Below, piece by piece: positions 9,233 to 18,238 of a DNA stretch of 64,000 bases. The notes beneath the pieces are model-generated. The model did no database searches and had not been told where the DNA came from. It was given only the letters and a program-made list of their open reading frames with translations. The stretch is from Desulfovibrio sp. Marseille-P6017 (GTDB lineage Bacteria > Bacillota_A > Clostridia > Peptostreptococcales > Peptostreptococcaceae), in assembly GCA_900604495.1 (NCBI GenBank), contig UWOR01000012.1, positions 31,946 to 95,945 of the forward strand, in the 5' to 3' direction. Numbering within the stretch: the stretch's first letter is position 1; every line of letters begins with the position of its first letter. Both the position numbers and the translations under genes were made by a program.

Positions 9233-10498
9233 TTACTTTTGATTCATACTTAATAGTTTATCTAAATAAACAGACTTTAATTGCTCATTAGCAAGAACTC
9301 TCTTTGCTGTAGGTAATTTTAATATTGAAGAAAGTATTGCTGCCATTGCTCTATGACTAGATAAAGCTTTATTATCAAATATTAATTCTTGTAATTGACC
9401 TTTTTCTATAGCCATTAAAACAACTCTATGTACCGAATTAGCTGGCGTTATAATTTTTTCTTTTCTTTTTAATAAAGTTATGCTTTTTTTATAGCAATTT
9501 CTAACACATACTCCACAACCTAAACATCTATCTTCATCTATTTTAACTATAGTTTTATCATTTTCTTTTATCTTATCAATTGCTCCAATAGGACATGCTT
9601 TAACACACTTTCCACAGTTAACACAATTATCATAATTTATCTTTGGTATAAAACTACTTGTTGCTACTGGGTGTAAATTACCAAACTTCCTCGCTGCTAA
9701 CATAGCTTCACAACAACATCCACAGCAGTTGCATATAAACGTTACTCCCTTTCTTACATTTTCACCACATTGAACTAAATTATGTTCATATGCTTGATGT
9801 AGTAACTCTTTACATTCTGATGCATCAACCCTTCTTGCATAATTATTTTTTATCAATGAATTTGCAGTATTACCGAATGTCATACATATATCCATAGGTG
9901 CTTCACAAGCTTTACCCATATGATGCATCTTATGTCTACAATAGCACATTCCTACCGCTATATGACTTGCTTCTTCTATTATATGAGTTGCTCTTTCATA
10001 ATCAAGTATAGTCACTTCATTATCATTAGTTAGAACTTCTTCTTGAACATAAATCCTCCCTAACTTTGTATCTGATGAGTAAAATAACTCCTTTATAAAA
10101 TCTTCTTCTACATTCAAATACTGATAATAAAGTTCTGCTAAAAGTTTTTGATCAATATCATCTCTAGTTCTCATTAAAGCGAATTCGATAAACCCAGCCA
10201 TAGGAGGTGGTAGTATATATTTTTTACCCTTTCCATCTTCAATATCTAACAGTATTGCTCTACTAGCTAACATATCTAATATTTTTAATGCTTCACTTTC
10301 ACTTACACTCCAAATTTTAGCTGCAGTTTTCACTCTAAAAGCTTTTATAGGTAATTGAGCAACCAAAGCAGCTTCTTTTTCTGTAAATAGCATTTCTAGT
10401 ATTTTGTATAATGTTTTTGATGGCGGTGCACCTTGAGGAAATCTATTTAATCTCTCTTCCAAACTTTTATAAGCCTCTTTTGCATTTATATGCGACAT
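9233..10498 (-). CDS. 4Fe-4S ferredoxin-like regulatory/redox protein
   Basis: A 421-residue cytoplasmic protein. The first 100 residues look helical with a winged-helix-like stretch (VKTAAKIWSVSESEALKILDML). A central Cys-rich part includes GMCYCRHKMHHMGKACEAPMDICM and ICNCCGCCCEAM. Two classical 4Fe-4S motifs follow near residues 290-330: CVNCGKCVKACPIGAI and CLGCGVCVRNC. Proteins of this layout are widespread in anaerobes and annotated only as 4Fe-4S proteins, presumably handling electrons. The LUD-domain gene follows after 62 bases; pairing of LUD and ferredoxin proteins recalls the LutABC lactate oxidation system, but LutA and LutB themselves are absent. Confidence 0.85.
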   Translation of the reverse strand: MSHINAKEAYKSLEERLNRFPQGAPPSKTLYKILEMLFTEKEAALVAQLPIKAFRVKTAAKIWSVSESEALKILDMLASRAILLDIEDGKGKKYILPPPMAGFIEFALMRTRDDIDQKLLAELYYQYLNVEEDFIKELFYSSDTKLGRIYVQEEVLTNDNEVTILDYERATHIIEEASHIAVGMCYCRHKMHHMGKACEAPMDICMTFGNTANSLIKNNYARRVDASECKELLHQAYEHNLVQCGENVRKGVTFICNCCGCCCEAMLAARKFGNLHPVATSSFIPKINYDNCVNCGKCVKACPIGAIDKIKENDKTIVKIDEDRCLGCGVCVRNCYKKSITLLKRKEKIITPANSVHRVVLMAIEKGQLQELIFDNKALSSHRAMAAILSSILKLPTAKRVLANEQLKSVYLDKLLSMNQK

Positions 10499-10620
10499 AT
10501 AATCACCCTTTTTATTTTATTTATATTATATATATTACATATTCTAGCATAACCTCTAACCTCACTTCACATTATGTAACTAAAATTTAAATTTTATAAT
10601 TAATTTATATTATAAAATAA

Positions 10621-10650
10621 AAAAGCTGAACTTTTTCAAGTTCAGCTTTT
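10621..10650 (-). terminator. Terminator after the 44-residue ORF
   Basis: AAAAGCTGAACTT/AAGTTCAGCTTTT perfect hairpin with a four-base loop, 34 bases past the stop of the small minus-strand ORF. Confidence 0.8.
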
Positions 10651-10683
10651 GGAGAATATATATATAAATCATCAGGAATAAGC

Positions 10684-10818
10684 TTAGTTATGTTCTATTA
10701 TAGTCTTTGTTGTATCTATATTTTGAGCTACACATCTTTGACTATTTATTCTTTCATTTACTAACATGTATTTTGATATACCTTTTATAGTAGTTATTAT
10801 TCTTTCTATTTTTTTCAT
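10684..10818 (-). CDS. Small 44-residue ORF of unknown function
   Basis: An ORF of 44 codons (MKKIERIITTIKGISKYMLV...) with GGAG ten bases before the ATG, its own terminator at 10621-10650 and a perfect palindrome at 10855-10874 in its promoter region. The product is basic at the N-terminus (KKIERIITTIKG), could form an amphipathic helix, and carries one Cys in RCVAQNID. No family is recognised. Having a ribosome site, an operator-like palindrome and a terminator argues that it is a real transcribed unit; a small regulatory RNA is the main alternative. Confidence 0.55.
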   Translation of the reverse strand: MKKIERIITTIKGISKYMLVNERINSQRCVAQNIDTTKTIIEHN

Positions 10819-10854
10819 TTTTAATCATCTCCATTTGTTCCTTTTTTCTTACAA

Positions 10855-10874
10855 GTATATTGTATACAATATAC
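10855..10874. promoter_or_regulatory. Perfect 20-bp palindrome, probable operator
   Basis: Half-site GTATATTGTA followed immediately by its exact reverse complement TACAATATAC. It lies about 37 bases upstream of the small ORF ATG, in promoter position, with a partial repeat GGTATATAG beside it. The inner TTGTATACAA resembles sites bound by GntR-family (YtrA-type) dimers; no such regulator is in the window. Confidence 0.5.
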
Positions 10875-10932
10875 GGTATATAGTCAATAGAAATTTTAAA
10901 ATTAATTATAATATAACATATATTTTATAAAA

Positions 10933-10980
10933 AATAAGAAGTTATAACTTATAAGTACTTATAAGTTTTAACTTCTTATT
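10933..10980 (-). terminator. Terminator of the FecBCD-type operon
   Basis: Long inverted repeat AATAAGAAGTTA...TAACTTCTTATT centred on AAGTACTT, shortly after the ATPase stop at 11009. Confidence 0.75.
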
Positions 10981-11008
10981 AGATTAGAAGTAATCAATTA
11001 ATTCTAGT

Positions 11009-11773
11009 CTATATACAATCTTTCCACTTCTCTAATGCATCTAGCATAAAGCCTTTTATATCTATATCATATACATCTTTTATTATATCATTATTTAAAA
11101 CCTCGACTGGCTTTCCAGATGATATAACTCTTCCTTGATTTAATAAAATTACCGAGTCTGCAAAGTTATGTACTAAATTTAAATCATGTAACACTCCTAT
11201 TACAATTTTATTATTCGACATTGACCACTTCTTAACATATTCTAGTAACTCAATTTGATATTTAAAATCAAGATGATTAGTTGGCTCGTCAAGAAGTATT
11301 ATATCTGGGTTCTGAGCAAGTAGTTTTGCTAAAAAAACTCTTTGAAGTTGTCCTCCAGACAATTCAGTTATCATTTTATCTTTATATTCTGTTAGACCAA
11401 CCTTTTCAATACTGTCCATAATTATTTTATGATCATCCTTAGATAGTTTATCAAACATCCCCTTAGTATAAGGATACCTTCCAAGTGACACCGTATCATA
11501 AATTGTATAAGGAAAATATATTTCTGAAATTTGACTCATTAGCCCAACTTTTTTAGCTAAATCTTTTCTTTTAAAAGATGATATTTCTTTATTTTCAATT
11601 TGTATACTTCCACGATATTCTATAATATTAGCTATAGACTTTAAAAAAGTACTCTTTCCACAACCATTTGGACCTATGATAAATACACTTTCTCCTTTAT
11701 TTACATCTATAGTTATATCCTTTATTACATCTACATCATTGTAACCACTATAAAGATTTTTAATTTTTAACAT
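11009..11773 (-). CDS. Iron/cobalamin-type ABC transporter ATP-binding protein (FecE/FhuC family)
   Basis: A 254-residue ABC ATPase. Walker A is GPNGCGKST, the signature LSGGQLQR, and Walker B DIILLDEPTNHLD, followed by the switch His in GVLHDLNL. The start is placed at the ATG at 11773 (MLKIKNLYSG) because AAAGGTGA is suitably upstream; a GTG three codons earlier overlaps that site. It energises uptake through the permease encoded just upstream (12-base gap). The FecCDE/BtuCD family imports iron-siderophores, haem or vitamin B12; sequence alone does not separate these. Confidence 0.93.
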   Translation of the reverse strand: MLKIKNLYSGYNDVDVIKDITIDVNKGESVFIIGPNGCGKSTFLKSIANIIEYRGSIQIENKEISSFKRKDLAKKVGLMSQISEIYFPYTIYDTVSLGRYPYTKGMFDKLSKDDHKIIMDSIEKVGLTEYKDKMITELSGGQLQRVFLAKLLAQNPDIILLDEPTNHLDFKYQIELLEYVKKWSMSNNKIVIGVLHDLNLVHNFADSVILLNQGRVISSGKPVEVLNNDIIKDVYDIDIKGFMLDALEKWKDCI

Positions 11774-11784
11774 AACTATCACCT

Positions 11785-12795
11785 TTATTTCTTAAAATAT
11801 ACATATGCAAAAAATGGAGCTCCAATTAGAGCTGTTACTGCTCCTACAGGAAGTTCTGATGGTACTATAACAGTTCTTGCTACAATATCTGCTATAACCA
11901 TAAAACAACCTCCGTATAAAAATGACATCGGTATAACATACTTATGATTTGAACCAAATACCTTTCTTACAACATGTGGTGCAATTAAATCTATAAATCC
12001 AATTGTGCCACTTAATGATATTGCACCTCCTGTAAGCACTGCAGAATAAATAAAGAGTTTACGCTTTACTTTTGATGTTTCTACTCCCATTGCTTTTGCT
12101 TGTTCTTCTCCAAAAGTTATAATATCCATCTCTTTTGTAAATTTAATTATACCAATCATACCTACTATTACAAATGGAATTAGAAGCCTTACATAACTCC
12201 ATCCCTTCATAGCAAAACTACCCATTTGCCAAAGTGATATACTTTTCATATCTTCTGAAAATAATGCTGTTAAAGTTGTTAATAATGCATTTACAAATAA
12301 AGATAAAACCATACCCGATAAGATTATGGTATTATTTGACATAGTTCTATCTATTTTTACTGAAAAAGTTATAACTATAAATACAGTAGCTAAACCAAAT
12401 AAAAAACCAACTAAAGGAAGTGTAAAGTTCCCTATTACAGGAACAGCTATTCCTGTAACTATTATAAGACCTGCTCCTAATGATGCACCAGAAGATACTC
12501 CTAATGTATATGGTGATGCTAATTGATTTTTTAAAATAGATTGAACTACTGCACCACTAGTCGCTAAACATCCTCCAACTAAAAATGCCAATAAAACTCT
12601 CGGTAATCTTAATTTCCATACTATCCCTATATTTTTAGGGTCTATACCATCTTTAATAGCAAAATTAAAGCATTTATTCATTAATATTGATATAGTTTCT
12701 AGTAAATTAATATTGGAACTTCCCACAGAAGTTCCAATACCTATAATTAAAAATGCTATTAATATGCTTATTATTAATTTCTTTTTATTGTCCAT
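11785..12795 (-). CDS. FecCD/BtuC-family ABC transporter permease
   Basis: A 336-residue membrane protein with about ten transmembrane helices, normal for the family. Conserved segments include WKLRLPRVLLAFLVGGCLATSGAVVQSILKNQLASPYTLGVSSGASLGA near residues 60-110 and the coupling-helix region GTIGFIDLIAPHVVRKVFG near residue 265. It forms the channel for iron-siderophore or cobalamin-type ligands. Its start overlaps the end of the binding-protein gene by 11 bases, with no strong ribosome site of its own, so translation is probably coupled. Confidence 0.93.
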   Translation of the reverse strand: MDNKKKLIISILIAFLIIGIGTSVGSSNINLLETISILMNKCFNFAIKDGIDPKNIGIVWKLRLPRVLLAFLVGGCLATSGAVVQSILKNQLASPYTLGVSSGASLGAGLIIVTGIAVPVIGNFTLPLVGFLFGLATVFIVITFSVKIDRTMSNNTIILSGMVLSLFVNALLTTLTALFSEDMKSISLWQMGSFAMKGWSYVRLLIPFVIVGMIGIIKFTKEMDIITFGEEQAKAMGVETSKVKRKLFIYSAVLTGGAISLSGTIGFIDLIAPHVVRKVFGSNHKYVIPMSFLYGGCFMVIADIVARTVIVPSELPVGAVTALIGAPFFAYVYFKK

Positions 12796-13690
12796 AGTAT
12801 TCTGGATATACAGCTTTTGCTATTTCTTCTAAAGCTTTCGTTGCATTTTGTGATGGACGTGATGAAGCATTTTTATCTACTAAATAAACTGCATTATCTT
12901 TTACAGCATTTATTACATCCCAAGCTTCACGAGACTTTATTTCTTCAGTTGGATTTTCCATATAAGATGCATTAGTTATTATTACATCTGGATTAGCATC
13001 TATTACAGATTCTTCAGTTGGAGATACCCATCCCTCTTCATCTGCAAATATATTTTTTGCTCCTACAATTTCTATCATTTCATTTAAAAATGTATCTTTT
13101 CCAAAACTAAATAAACTTGGAGCTGGTGATATTTCAAAATAAACTGTTTTCTTATCTTCTATTTTGTCACCTATAGCTTTTATTTCATCTACTTTTTCTT
13201 TCATACCATTAACTATTTCTTGTCCTTTTTCCTTTTCATTTAGTACATCTGCTATAAAGTTTATATCTTCATAAACACCTTCAATACTTTCACTACTTGG
13301 TATGTAGACAACTGGAATTCCAGCTTCGCTAATTGCCTTAAATGGATCTTCTGTAGATCCGGTTTTATTATGTCCTGATGCAATCACTACATCTGGATCT
13401 AAACTAATTATAGTTTCAGCATCTGGATTTGAAAAATCTATTTGTGGTAATTCTTGATTTATACCTTCTATATCTGTTGAGTATGTATCAATTGCCACTA
13501 ATTTATCACCTAAGCCAAGTCCCATTATTACCTCTGTATTAGATGGTGCCGTTGATATTACTTTCTCTATTTTTTTAGGTATGCTTACCTCAGTACCCTC
13601 TCTATCAGTTACAGTTCTATCACTTTCGCTACTGCATCCTGAGAATATAAACATTGATAATGTTGTTAGTAGTAGTAATAATTTTTTCAT
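12785..13690 (-). CDS. FecB/BtuF-family substrate-binding lipoprotein
   Basis: A 301-residue lipoprotein. The signal peptide MKKLLLLLTTLSMFIFSGC ends in a lipobox (FSGC). The mature part is a class III periplasmic-type binding protein: TVTDREGTEVSIPKKIEKVIS at the N-terminus, then PSNTEVIMGLGLGDKLVAIDTYSTD, and IISLDPDVVIASGH. It captures iron-siderophore, haem or cobalamin and hands it to the permease encoded next. It is the first gene of a three-gene operon. The upstream region holds an inverted repeat at 13786-13808 but no cobalamin riboswitch was seen. Confidence 0.92.
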   Translation of the reverse strand: MKKLLLLLTTLSMFIFSGCSSESDRTVTDREGTEVSIPKKIEKVISTAPSNTEVIMGLGLGDKLVAIDTYSTDIEGINQELPQIDFSNPDAETIISLDPDVVIASGHNKTGSTEDPFKAISEAGIPVVYIPSSESIEGVYEDINFIADVLNEKEKGQEIVNGMKEKVDEIKAIGDKIEDKKTVYFEISPAPSLFSFGKDTFLNEMIEIVGAKNIFADEEGWVSPTEESVIDANPDVIITNASYMENPTEEIKSREAWDVINAVKDNAVYLVDKNASSRPSQNATKALEEIAKAVYPEYYGQ

Positions 13691-14035
13691 TTTATACCTC
13701 CCATATTTACAAGTTTAATTCTAAAATTTAAGTATGTTCTTTACTATATTTACTACTATATTTAATAGTTCTAACACTATAGTATCACAATTAATCACTT
13801 GAATTGTGTCATAATTTGGACATTTTAGCTTTAAAACTTAAATTTATTACTTTTTGTAACTTCATAATTATACATATTTTTACATAATTAAGGAAGTTTA
13901 AAACTAATTCATTATCTAATTATATTTTTTACAATTATCAATTGTATGTAATATTTAAAATATACAAATTTTCAAATAAATCATATATGAATTATGATAA
14001 AATATATTTAATAATATATAAGGGGTGTTGTCAAA
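13691..14035. promoter_or_regulatory. Divergent intergenic region with an inverted repeat
   Basis: This 345-base gap separates the iron/cobalamin-type operon from the aminotransferase gene. CACAATT (13786-13792) and AATTGTG (13802-13808) form an inverted repeat with a 9-base spacer, about 95 bases upstream of the binding-protein ATG, a plausible operator. No clear Fur box or riboswitch was seen. The rest is AT-rich; GGGGTG precedes the aminotransferase ATG. Confidence 0.35.
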
Positions 14036-15250
14036 ATGATATCAAGTAAAATGGAAAACCTTCTTCAAGGCAACTCTATAGTAAGATCAATGTTTGAAGA
14101 AGGAAAAAAATTATCCAAAATTTACGGTGAAGAAAATGTTTATGACTTTAGTATTGGTAATCCTAATGTAGATCCTCCAGAAAGTATAAAAATAGCTATT
14201 AATGAAATATTAAATTCTCAGTCTCCAAATTTAATTCATGGATATATGAATAATTCAGGGTATGAAGATGTACGAGCTGAAATTGCTTTATTCTTAAGTA
14301 AAAAAAAAGATTTAAATCTTAGTTATAAAAATATAGTTATGACTTGTGGAGCTGCAGGAGGACTTAATATAATTTTAAAAACATTGCTAAATCCAAATGA
14401 TGAAGTTATAACTTTTGCTCCATTTTTTGGAGAATATAAAAACTATGTCAATAACTTTGACGGAAAATTAATTGTAGTTCCTACAGACATAAATAACTTT
14501 GAGCCAAACTTAGACGCTCTAGAAAAAGCTATTACAAATAAAACTAAAGCCATAATAATAAATACTCCAAATAATCCAACTGGAATTATTTATTCAAATG
14601 AATTTTTAACTAACCTAGGTAGTTTACTAAAAAATAAGCAAAAAAAATTTAATACTAGCATATACTTAATTTCAGATGAGCCTTACAGAGAAATCGTGTA
14701 CGATAATGCTAAGGTACCTTGCTTACTTAAATATTATAAAAATACATTTATAGCTTACTCCTATAGCAAGTCATTATCTCTTCCTGGAGAACGTATTGGG
14801 TATGTAGTTATTAATAATAATATGGATGAATTCGGTAAAATTATAGATTCTTTAAATATTGCAAATAGAATTTTAGGATTTGTAAATGCACCTTCTTTAT
14901 TCCAAAGAGTTGTTGCTAAGTGTTTAGATTCTGAGGTTAATATTGATATTTATAAGAAAAATTTTGATTTATTATATAATCATTTAGTCAACTTAGGATT
15001 TACTTGTGTCAAACCTCACGGCACATTCTATTTATTTCCAAGAACTCCTATTGAAGATGACAAAAAGTTCTGTGAAGATGCTAAGAAATTTAATTTATTA
15101 TTAGTCCCAGGTTCATCATTTGGATGCCCTGGTCATTTTAGAATTTCATATTGTGTATCTTATGATACCATAAAAAATTCTCTTCATGCATTTGATAAAT
15201 TAGCTTTATTATATAATTTAACTCCTAAAGTTAATTTAAATAATAGTTAA
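14036..15250 (+). CDS. Class I/II pyridoxal-phosphate aminotransferase
   Basis: A 404-residue fold-type I PLP enzyme of the aspartate aminotransferase group. Visible motifs are TCGAAGGLN (phosphate-cup region), INTPNNPTGIIY, ISDEPYREIVY (Asp contacting the PLP ring) and YSYSKSLSLPGERIGY, where the Lys forms the Schiff base. The C-terminal small domain ends in a conserved FRISYC segment. It moves an amino group between an amino acid and a 2-oxo acid in the cytoplasm. The amino acid specificity cannot be assigned. It is monocistronic, closed by a terminator at 15254-15299. Confidence 0.9.
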   Translation: MISSKMENLLQGNSIVRSMFEEGKKLSKIYGEENVYDFSIGNPNVDPPESIKIAINEILNSQSPNLIHGYMNNSGYEDVRAEIALFLSKKKDLNLSYKNIVMTCGAAGGLNIILKTLLNPNDEVITFAPFFGEYKNYVNNFDGKLIVVPTDINNFEPNLDALEKAITNKTKAIIINTPNNPTGIIYSNEFLTNLGSLLKNKQKKFNTSIYLISDEPYREIVYDNAKVPCLLKYYKNTFIAYSYSKSLSLPGERIGYVVINNNMDEFGKIIDSLNIANRILGFVNAPSLFQRVVAKCLDSEVNIDIYKKNFDLLYNHLVNLGFTCVKPHGTFYLFPRTPIEDDKKFCEDAKKFNLLLVPGSSFGCPGHFRISYCVSYDTIKNSLHAFDKLALLYNLTPKVNLNNS

Positions 15251-15253
15251 AAT

Positions 15254-15299
15254 TAAAACTATAGAGTGTATTATTTATATTAATACACTCTATAGTTTT
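15254..15299. terminator. Bidirectional terminator
   Basis: AAAACTATAGAGTGTATTA/TAATACACTCTATAGTTTTT hairpin between the convergent aminotransferase and coiled-coil genes. Confidence 0.85.
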
Positions 15300-15313
15300 T
15301 GTTTTATAATTTT

Positions 15314-15805
15314 TTATAAACTATATGTACATATTTTGTATAAAAGATTTAATATTTCAAATCCAACTTCAAAGCTTTCATTACTAATAAAGTTTATATA
15401 ATCCCTTAGTTTACTCCATTTTACATCCTTATTACAATCTTCATTAGATATATTTTTTATTTTATTTATAATATCTATAAGTTCTTTTTTTCTTTCACAA
15501 GATAAATTATTGCTACTTTCTATATTTTCTATGGAATTATGAAAAGATTCATTTATGATAGTTTGATTATACTGATTTCTTAACTTTACTTCATACCCTT
15601 TTATATAGTCAATTACTTTTTCTAAATCTTTTTTATTATAAGACCAAACATTTCTTTTTTCTAATTCAGTTAAATCCTTAATTTCATACCTGTACTTATC
15701 TATCATTTCTTCTATAGCTATCGCAATTTCCATTAAACTATTTGTATTTATAGCATCATTGCATTTATTTAAATCTACATTTATTGATTTTATTATTTCT
15801 TTCAT
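15314..15805 (-). CDS. Helical hypothetical protein
   Basis: A 163-residue, Asn/Lys/Ile-rich soluble protein predicted by eye to be almost entirely helical. Features include EIAIAIEEMIDKYRYEIKDLTELEKRNVWSYNKKDLEKVIDYIKGYEVKLRNQYNQ in the first half and a KKELIDIINKIKNI helix later. There is no signal peptide, membrane helix or Cys motif. I do not recognise a family. It is transcribed away from the neighbouring hydrolase gene and ends at a shared terminator. Confidence 0.6.
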   Translation of the reverse strand: MKEIIKSINVDLNKCNDAINTNSLMEIAIAIEEMIDKYRYEIKDLTELEKRNVWSYNKKDLEKVIDYIKGYEVKLRNQYNQTIINESFHNSIENIESSNNLSCERKKELIDIINKIKNISNEDCNKDVKWSKLRDYINFISNESFEVGFEILNLLYKICTYSL

Positions 15806-15980
15806 TTATTTCCTACTTCCTAAAATATTTTATAAATACATTATATCAAATATATCAAAACTTAATATAAAACTTAATTTAGTTTTCACTTTAAAATATT
15901 ATGATTATCAAAATTTAACTATGTTAAACTATTTGATTTTATGATAATATATATCTATGTTAAGTTTAAGGAGATTGAGT

Positions 15981-16919
15981 ATGAAGAAGAAAAAAATAAT
16001 TATAATTATACTAATATTAATTTTACTTGCAACAATTGGAATTGGCTCTTATGTAGGTAATTATTTTTATAATTTAGCATTAGACCCTAATACTTCAAAG
16101 GATATGATATTTGGAGATGATGAAGATGAAGGATTAGAAGTACAAGAAGATGTGGATTGGTTACTGAAAAATTCAAACTATGAAGATAAATATATTTTAT
16201 CTTATGATAATTTAAAATTGCATGCATACCAAGTAATAAATGAAAATAAAAGCAATAAGTGGGCCATAGTTATACATGGATATACATCTGAGGGTAAGCT
16301 TGTTAGCGCTAAAGCTAAATATTTATATGAAATGGGATATAATATTTTAGTTCCAGATCTTAGAGCTCATGGAGAGAGTGAAGGAAACTATATAGGTATG
16401 GGATGGCATGATAGATTAGATATAATAGATTGGATAAATTACATAATAAATAATAATAACGATAGTGAAATAATACTTCATGGTACATCTATGGGAGCTT
16501 CTACTGTCTTAATGGTTTCTGGAGAAAGGTTACCATCTAATGTTAAGGCTATTGTTGCTGATTGTGGCTATACTTCAGTATGGGATGAATTCTCTTATCA
16601 ATTAAGGTCATTATTTAATTTAAAATCATTCCCTGTAATGAATTTATCTAATATTGTTACTCAAATTAAGGCTAGATATTCATTAAAAGAAGCTTCAGCT
16701 ATTGACCAAGTAAAAAAATCTAATACTCCTATATTATATATTCATGGAAATAAAGATACTTTCGTACCTTACTATATGATGGATGAGTTATATAATGCTA
16801 CAAGCTCAGAAAAAGAAAAACTTACTATCACAGGTGCTGAGCACGCTAATGCTGATTTAGTTAATCCTAAATTATATTGGAATACAGTAAGTAATTTTTT
16901 AAATAAATATGTAAAATAA
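15981..16919 (+). CDS. Membrane-anchored alpha/beta hydrolase
   Basis: The ATG at 15981 is preferred because AAGGAG (15968-15973) lies at normal distance; the in-frame ATG at 15957 has none. The 312-residue protein has one N-terminal transmembrane helix (KKKIIIIILILILLATIGIGSYVGNYF), which would leave the enzyme outside. The hydrolase fold follows: VIHGYTSEGK (oxyanion region), LVPDLRAHGESEG, then the nucleophile elbow HGTSMGAST (Ser), and late YIHGNKDTFVP (Asp) and GAEHAN (His). The layout matches the YqkD/BAAT-like extracellular hydrolases of Firmicutes. The substrate is unknown. Confidence 0.87.
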   Translation: MKKKKIIIIILILILLATIGIGSYVGNYFYNLALDPNTSKDMIFGDDEDEGLEVQEDVDWLLKNSNYEDKYILSYDNLKLHAYQVINENKSNKWAIVIHGYTSEGKLVSAKAKYLYEMGYNILVPDLRAHGESEGNYIGMGWHDRLDIIDWINYIINNNNDSEIILHGTSMGASTVLMVSGERLPSNVKAIVADCGYTSVWDEFSYQLRSLFNLKSFPVMNLSNIVTQIKARYSLKEASAIDQVKKSNTPILYIHGNKDTFVPYYMMDELYNATSSEKEKLTITGAEHANADLVNPKLYWNTVSNFLNKYVK

Positions 16920-16951
16920 TAAAGGCATGGGTAAAAATTCCCATGTCTTTA
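16919..16951. terminator. Bidirectional terminator
   Basis: ATAAAGGCATGGG/CCCATGTCTTTAT hairpin between the convergent hydrolase and cold-shock genes. Confidence 0.75.
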
Positions 16952-16995
16952 TTATTTTCATCCTGCAACCAATTGTACAACTATTATTTTTAATA

Positions 16996-17205
16996 CTATC
17001 GTTTTTGAACATTTATAGCTGAAGGACCTCTATCAGCTTGAACTATATCGAAGTTAACTTCTTCACCTTCATGTAAATCTTTATTATGCCCTTCTTCTTT
17101 TATGTTAGAAAAGTGTACGAAAACATCATCTCCACTATTACTTGTTATAAATCCATAACCTTTTTCATTATTAAACCATTTTACAACACCTGTATAATTT
17201 GCCAT
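16996..17205 (-). CDS. Cold-shock domain protein (Csp family)
   Basis: A 69-residue single cold-shock domain, the normal length for the family. RNP1 appears as KGYGFITS and RNP2 as DVFVHFSNI; the N-terminal [11 protein letters not shown] is characteristic. It binds single-stranded RNA/DNA and acts as an RNA chaperone. AAGGAG precedes the ATG by 8 bases. Nothing in the short upstream region shows the long structured leader of cold-induced csp genes, so it may be constitutive. Confidence 0.97.
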   Translation of the reverse strand: MANYTGVVKWFNNEKGYGFITSNSGDDVFVHFSNIKEEGHNKDLHEGEEVNFDIVQADRGPSAINVQKR

Positions 17206-17271
17206 TAAATTTCTCCTTAATTAAATAATATATATATTATTTGTTTATATTATTTTTTTATTCTTTAGATA

Positions 17272-17311
17272 AAATACTAAATATTAATTATATAATTAAT
17301 ATTTAGTATTT
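17272..17311 (-). terminator. Perfect 40-bp palindrome, end of nucleoside ABC operon
   Basis: AAATACTAAATATTAATTAT is followed directly by its exact reverse complement. It sits 10 bases past the last permease stop and probably acts as terminator for the minus-strand operon. Confidence 0.7.
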
Positions 17312-17320
17312 TTATATTAT

Positions 17321-18238
17321 TTAGGCTTTATTGTCTTGTTTATTTTTATTAGCACAGTAAACTACATATATAATAACTATTGCTAAATATGGAAGCATTT
17401 GTATAAACTCTACAGGAAGGTTTATTCCTTGTAAGTAGTTACTCATACTTTCTGTAAATCCAAATAAACTAGAAGTTAAAAGTCCTACTACTGGATTAGC
17501 TCCTGCCATAGACTGAGTAGCAAGTGCTATATATCCTCTTCCCGATGTCATACCAGCCGAGAATAATGTAACATATCCCATTGATAAGAATGCTCCACCA
17601 AGTGCAGATAATACTCCACTCATAGTAAGTGCTATATATTTAACTCTATTTACGCTAATTCCTACTGATTCAGCTGCTTCTGGACTTTCTCCTACAGCTT
17701 TTATTCTAAGCCCTAATTGTGTATATTTAAACATTATATATACAAGCATTACTAATATTAAAGCTACGTAAGTTAATATATTATGACCTGATATTATTTT
17801 TCCAATTACAGGCATATTTTCTATAATTGGTATATTAATATTAGGAAGTGCTAAAGAATTTAAAGAAGTAGATGCTCCTTTATCTCCTGTTAATAAATAT
17901 AATCCAAACACTGTCATACCTGATGCCATTAAATTAAGTGATATACCAGATATAATTATGTTAGATTTTAATTTAAGTGCAAAGTAAGCAATTATATTAC
18001 TAAGTATTACACCTGAAAGTATCGAAAATAATAGCCCTATGAAAGCACTTTGTGTAAAGTGACTTGCCGCAACTCCTACAAATGCTGCTGTTAACATTGT
18101 ACCTTCAAGTGCTATATTTCTAGCACCAGCACGAGCTGCTATCATTGCACCTAATGTTGTTAAAAGTATTGGAGTAGTCGACCTTATAACTGCAAACCAA
18201 AAATCTTCTTTTAATAATATTGAAAATAGAGCTTCCAT
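17321..18238 (-). CDS. BmpA-associated nucleoside ABC transporter permease 2
   Basis: A 305-residue inner-membrane permease of the branched-chain amino-acid/ribose-type family with about eight to ten helices. The family block AARAGARNIALEGTMLTAAFVGV (N-terminal) and the later LRIKAVGESPEAAESVGISVNRVKYIAL (coupling region) identify it as the YufQ/NupQ type. It forms a heterodimeric channel with the permease encoded upstream. The start overlaps the upstream stop (TAATG), with GGGGGCG just before, so translation is coupled. Known relatives import purine and pyrimidine nucleosides. Confidence 0.92.
   Translation of the reverse strand: MEALFSILLKEDFWFAVIRSTTPILLTTLGAMIAARAGARNIALEGTMLTAAFVGVAASHFTQSAFIGLLFSILSGVILSNIIAYFALKLKSNIIISGISLNLMASGMTVFGLYLLTGDKGASTSLNSLALPNINIPIIENMPVIGKIISGHNILTYVALILVMLVYIMFKYTQLGLRIKAVGESPEAAESVGISVNRVKYIALTMSGVLSALGGAFLSMGYVTLFSAGMTSGRGYIALATQSMAGANPVVGLLTSSLFGFTESMSNYLQGINLPVEFIQMLPYLAIVIIYVVYCANKNKQDNKA

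Noticed and set aside
13691..14035. Cobalamin riboswitch or Fur box upstream of the FecBCD-type operon
   Set aside because: No B12-box sequence and no good match to GATAATGATAATCATTATC; only an unassigned inverted repeat is present.
17272..17311. 40-bp perfect palindrome as an operator
   Set aside because: It lies at the 3' end of an operon, where a transcription terminator is the simpler reading.
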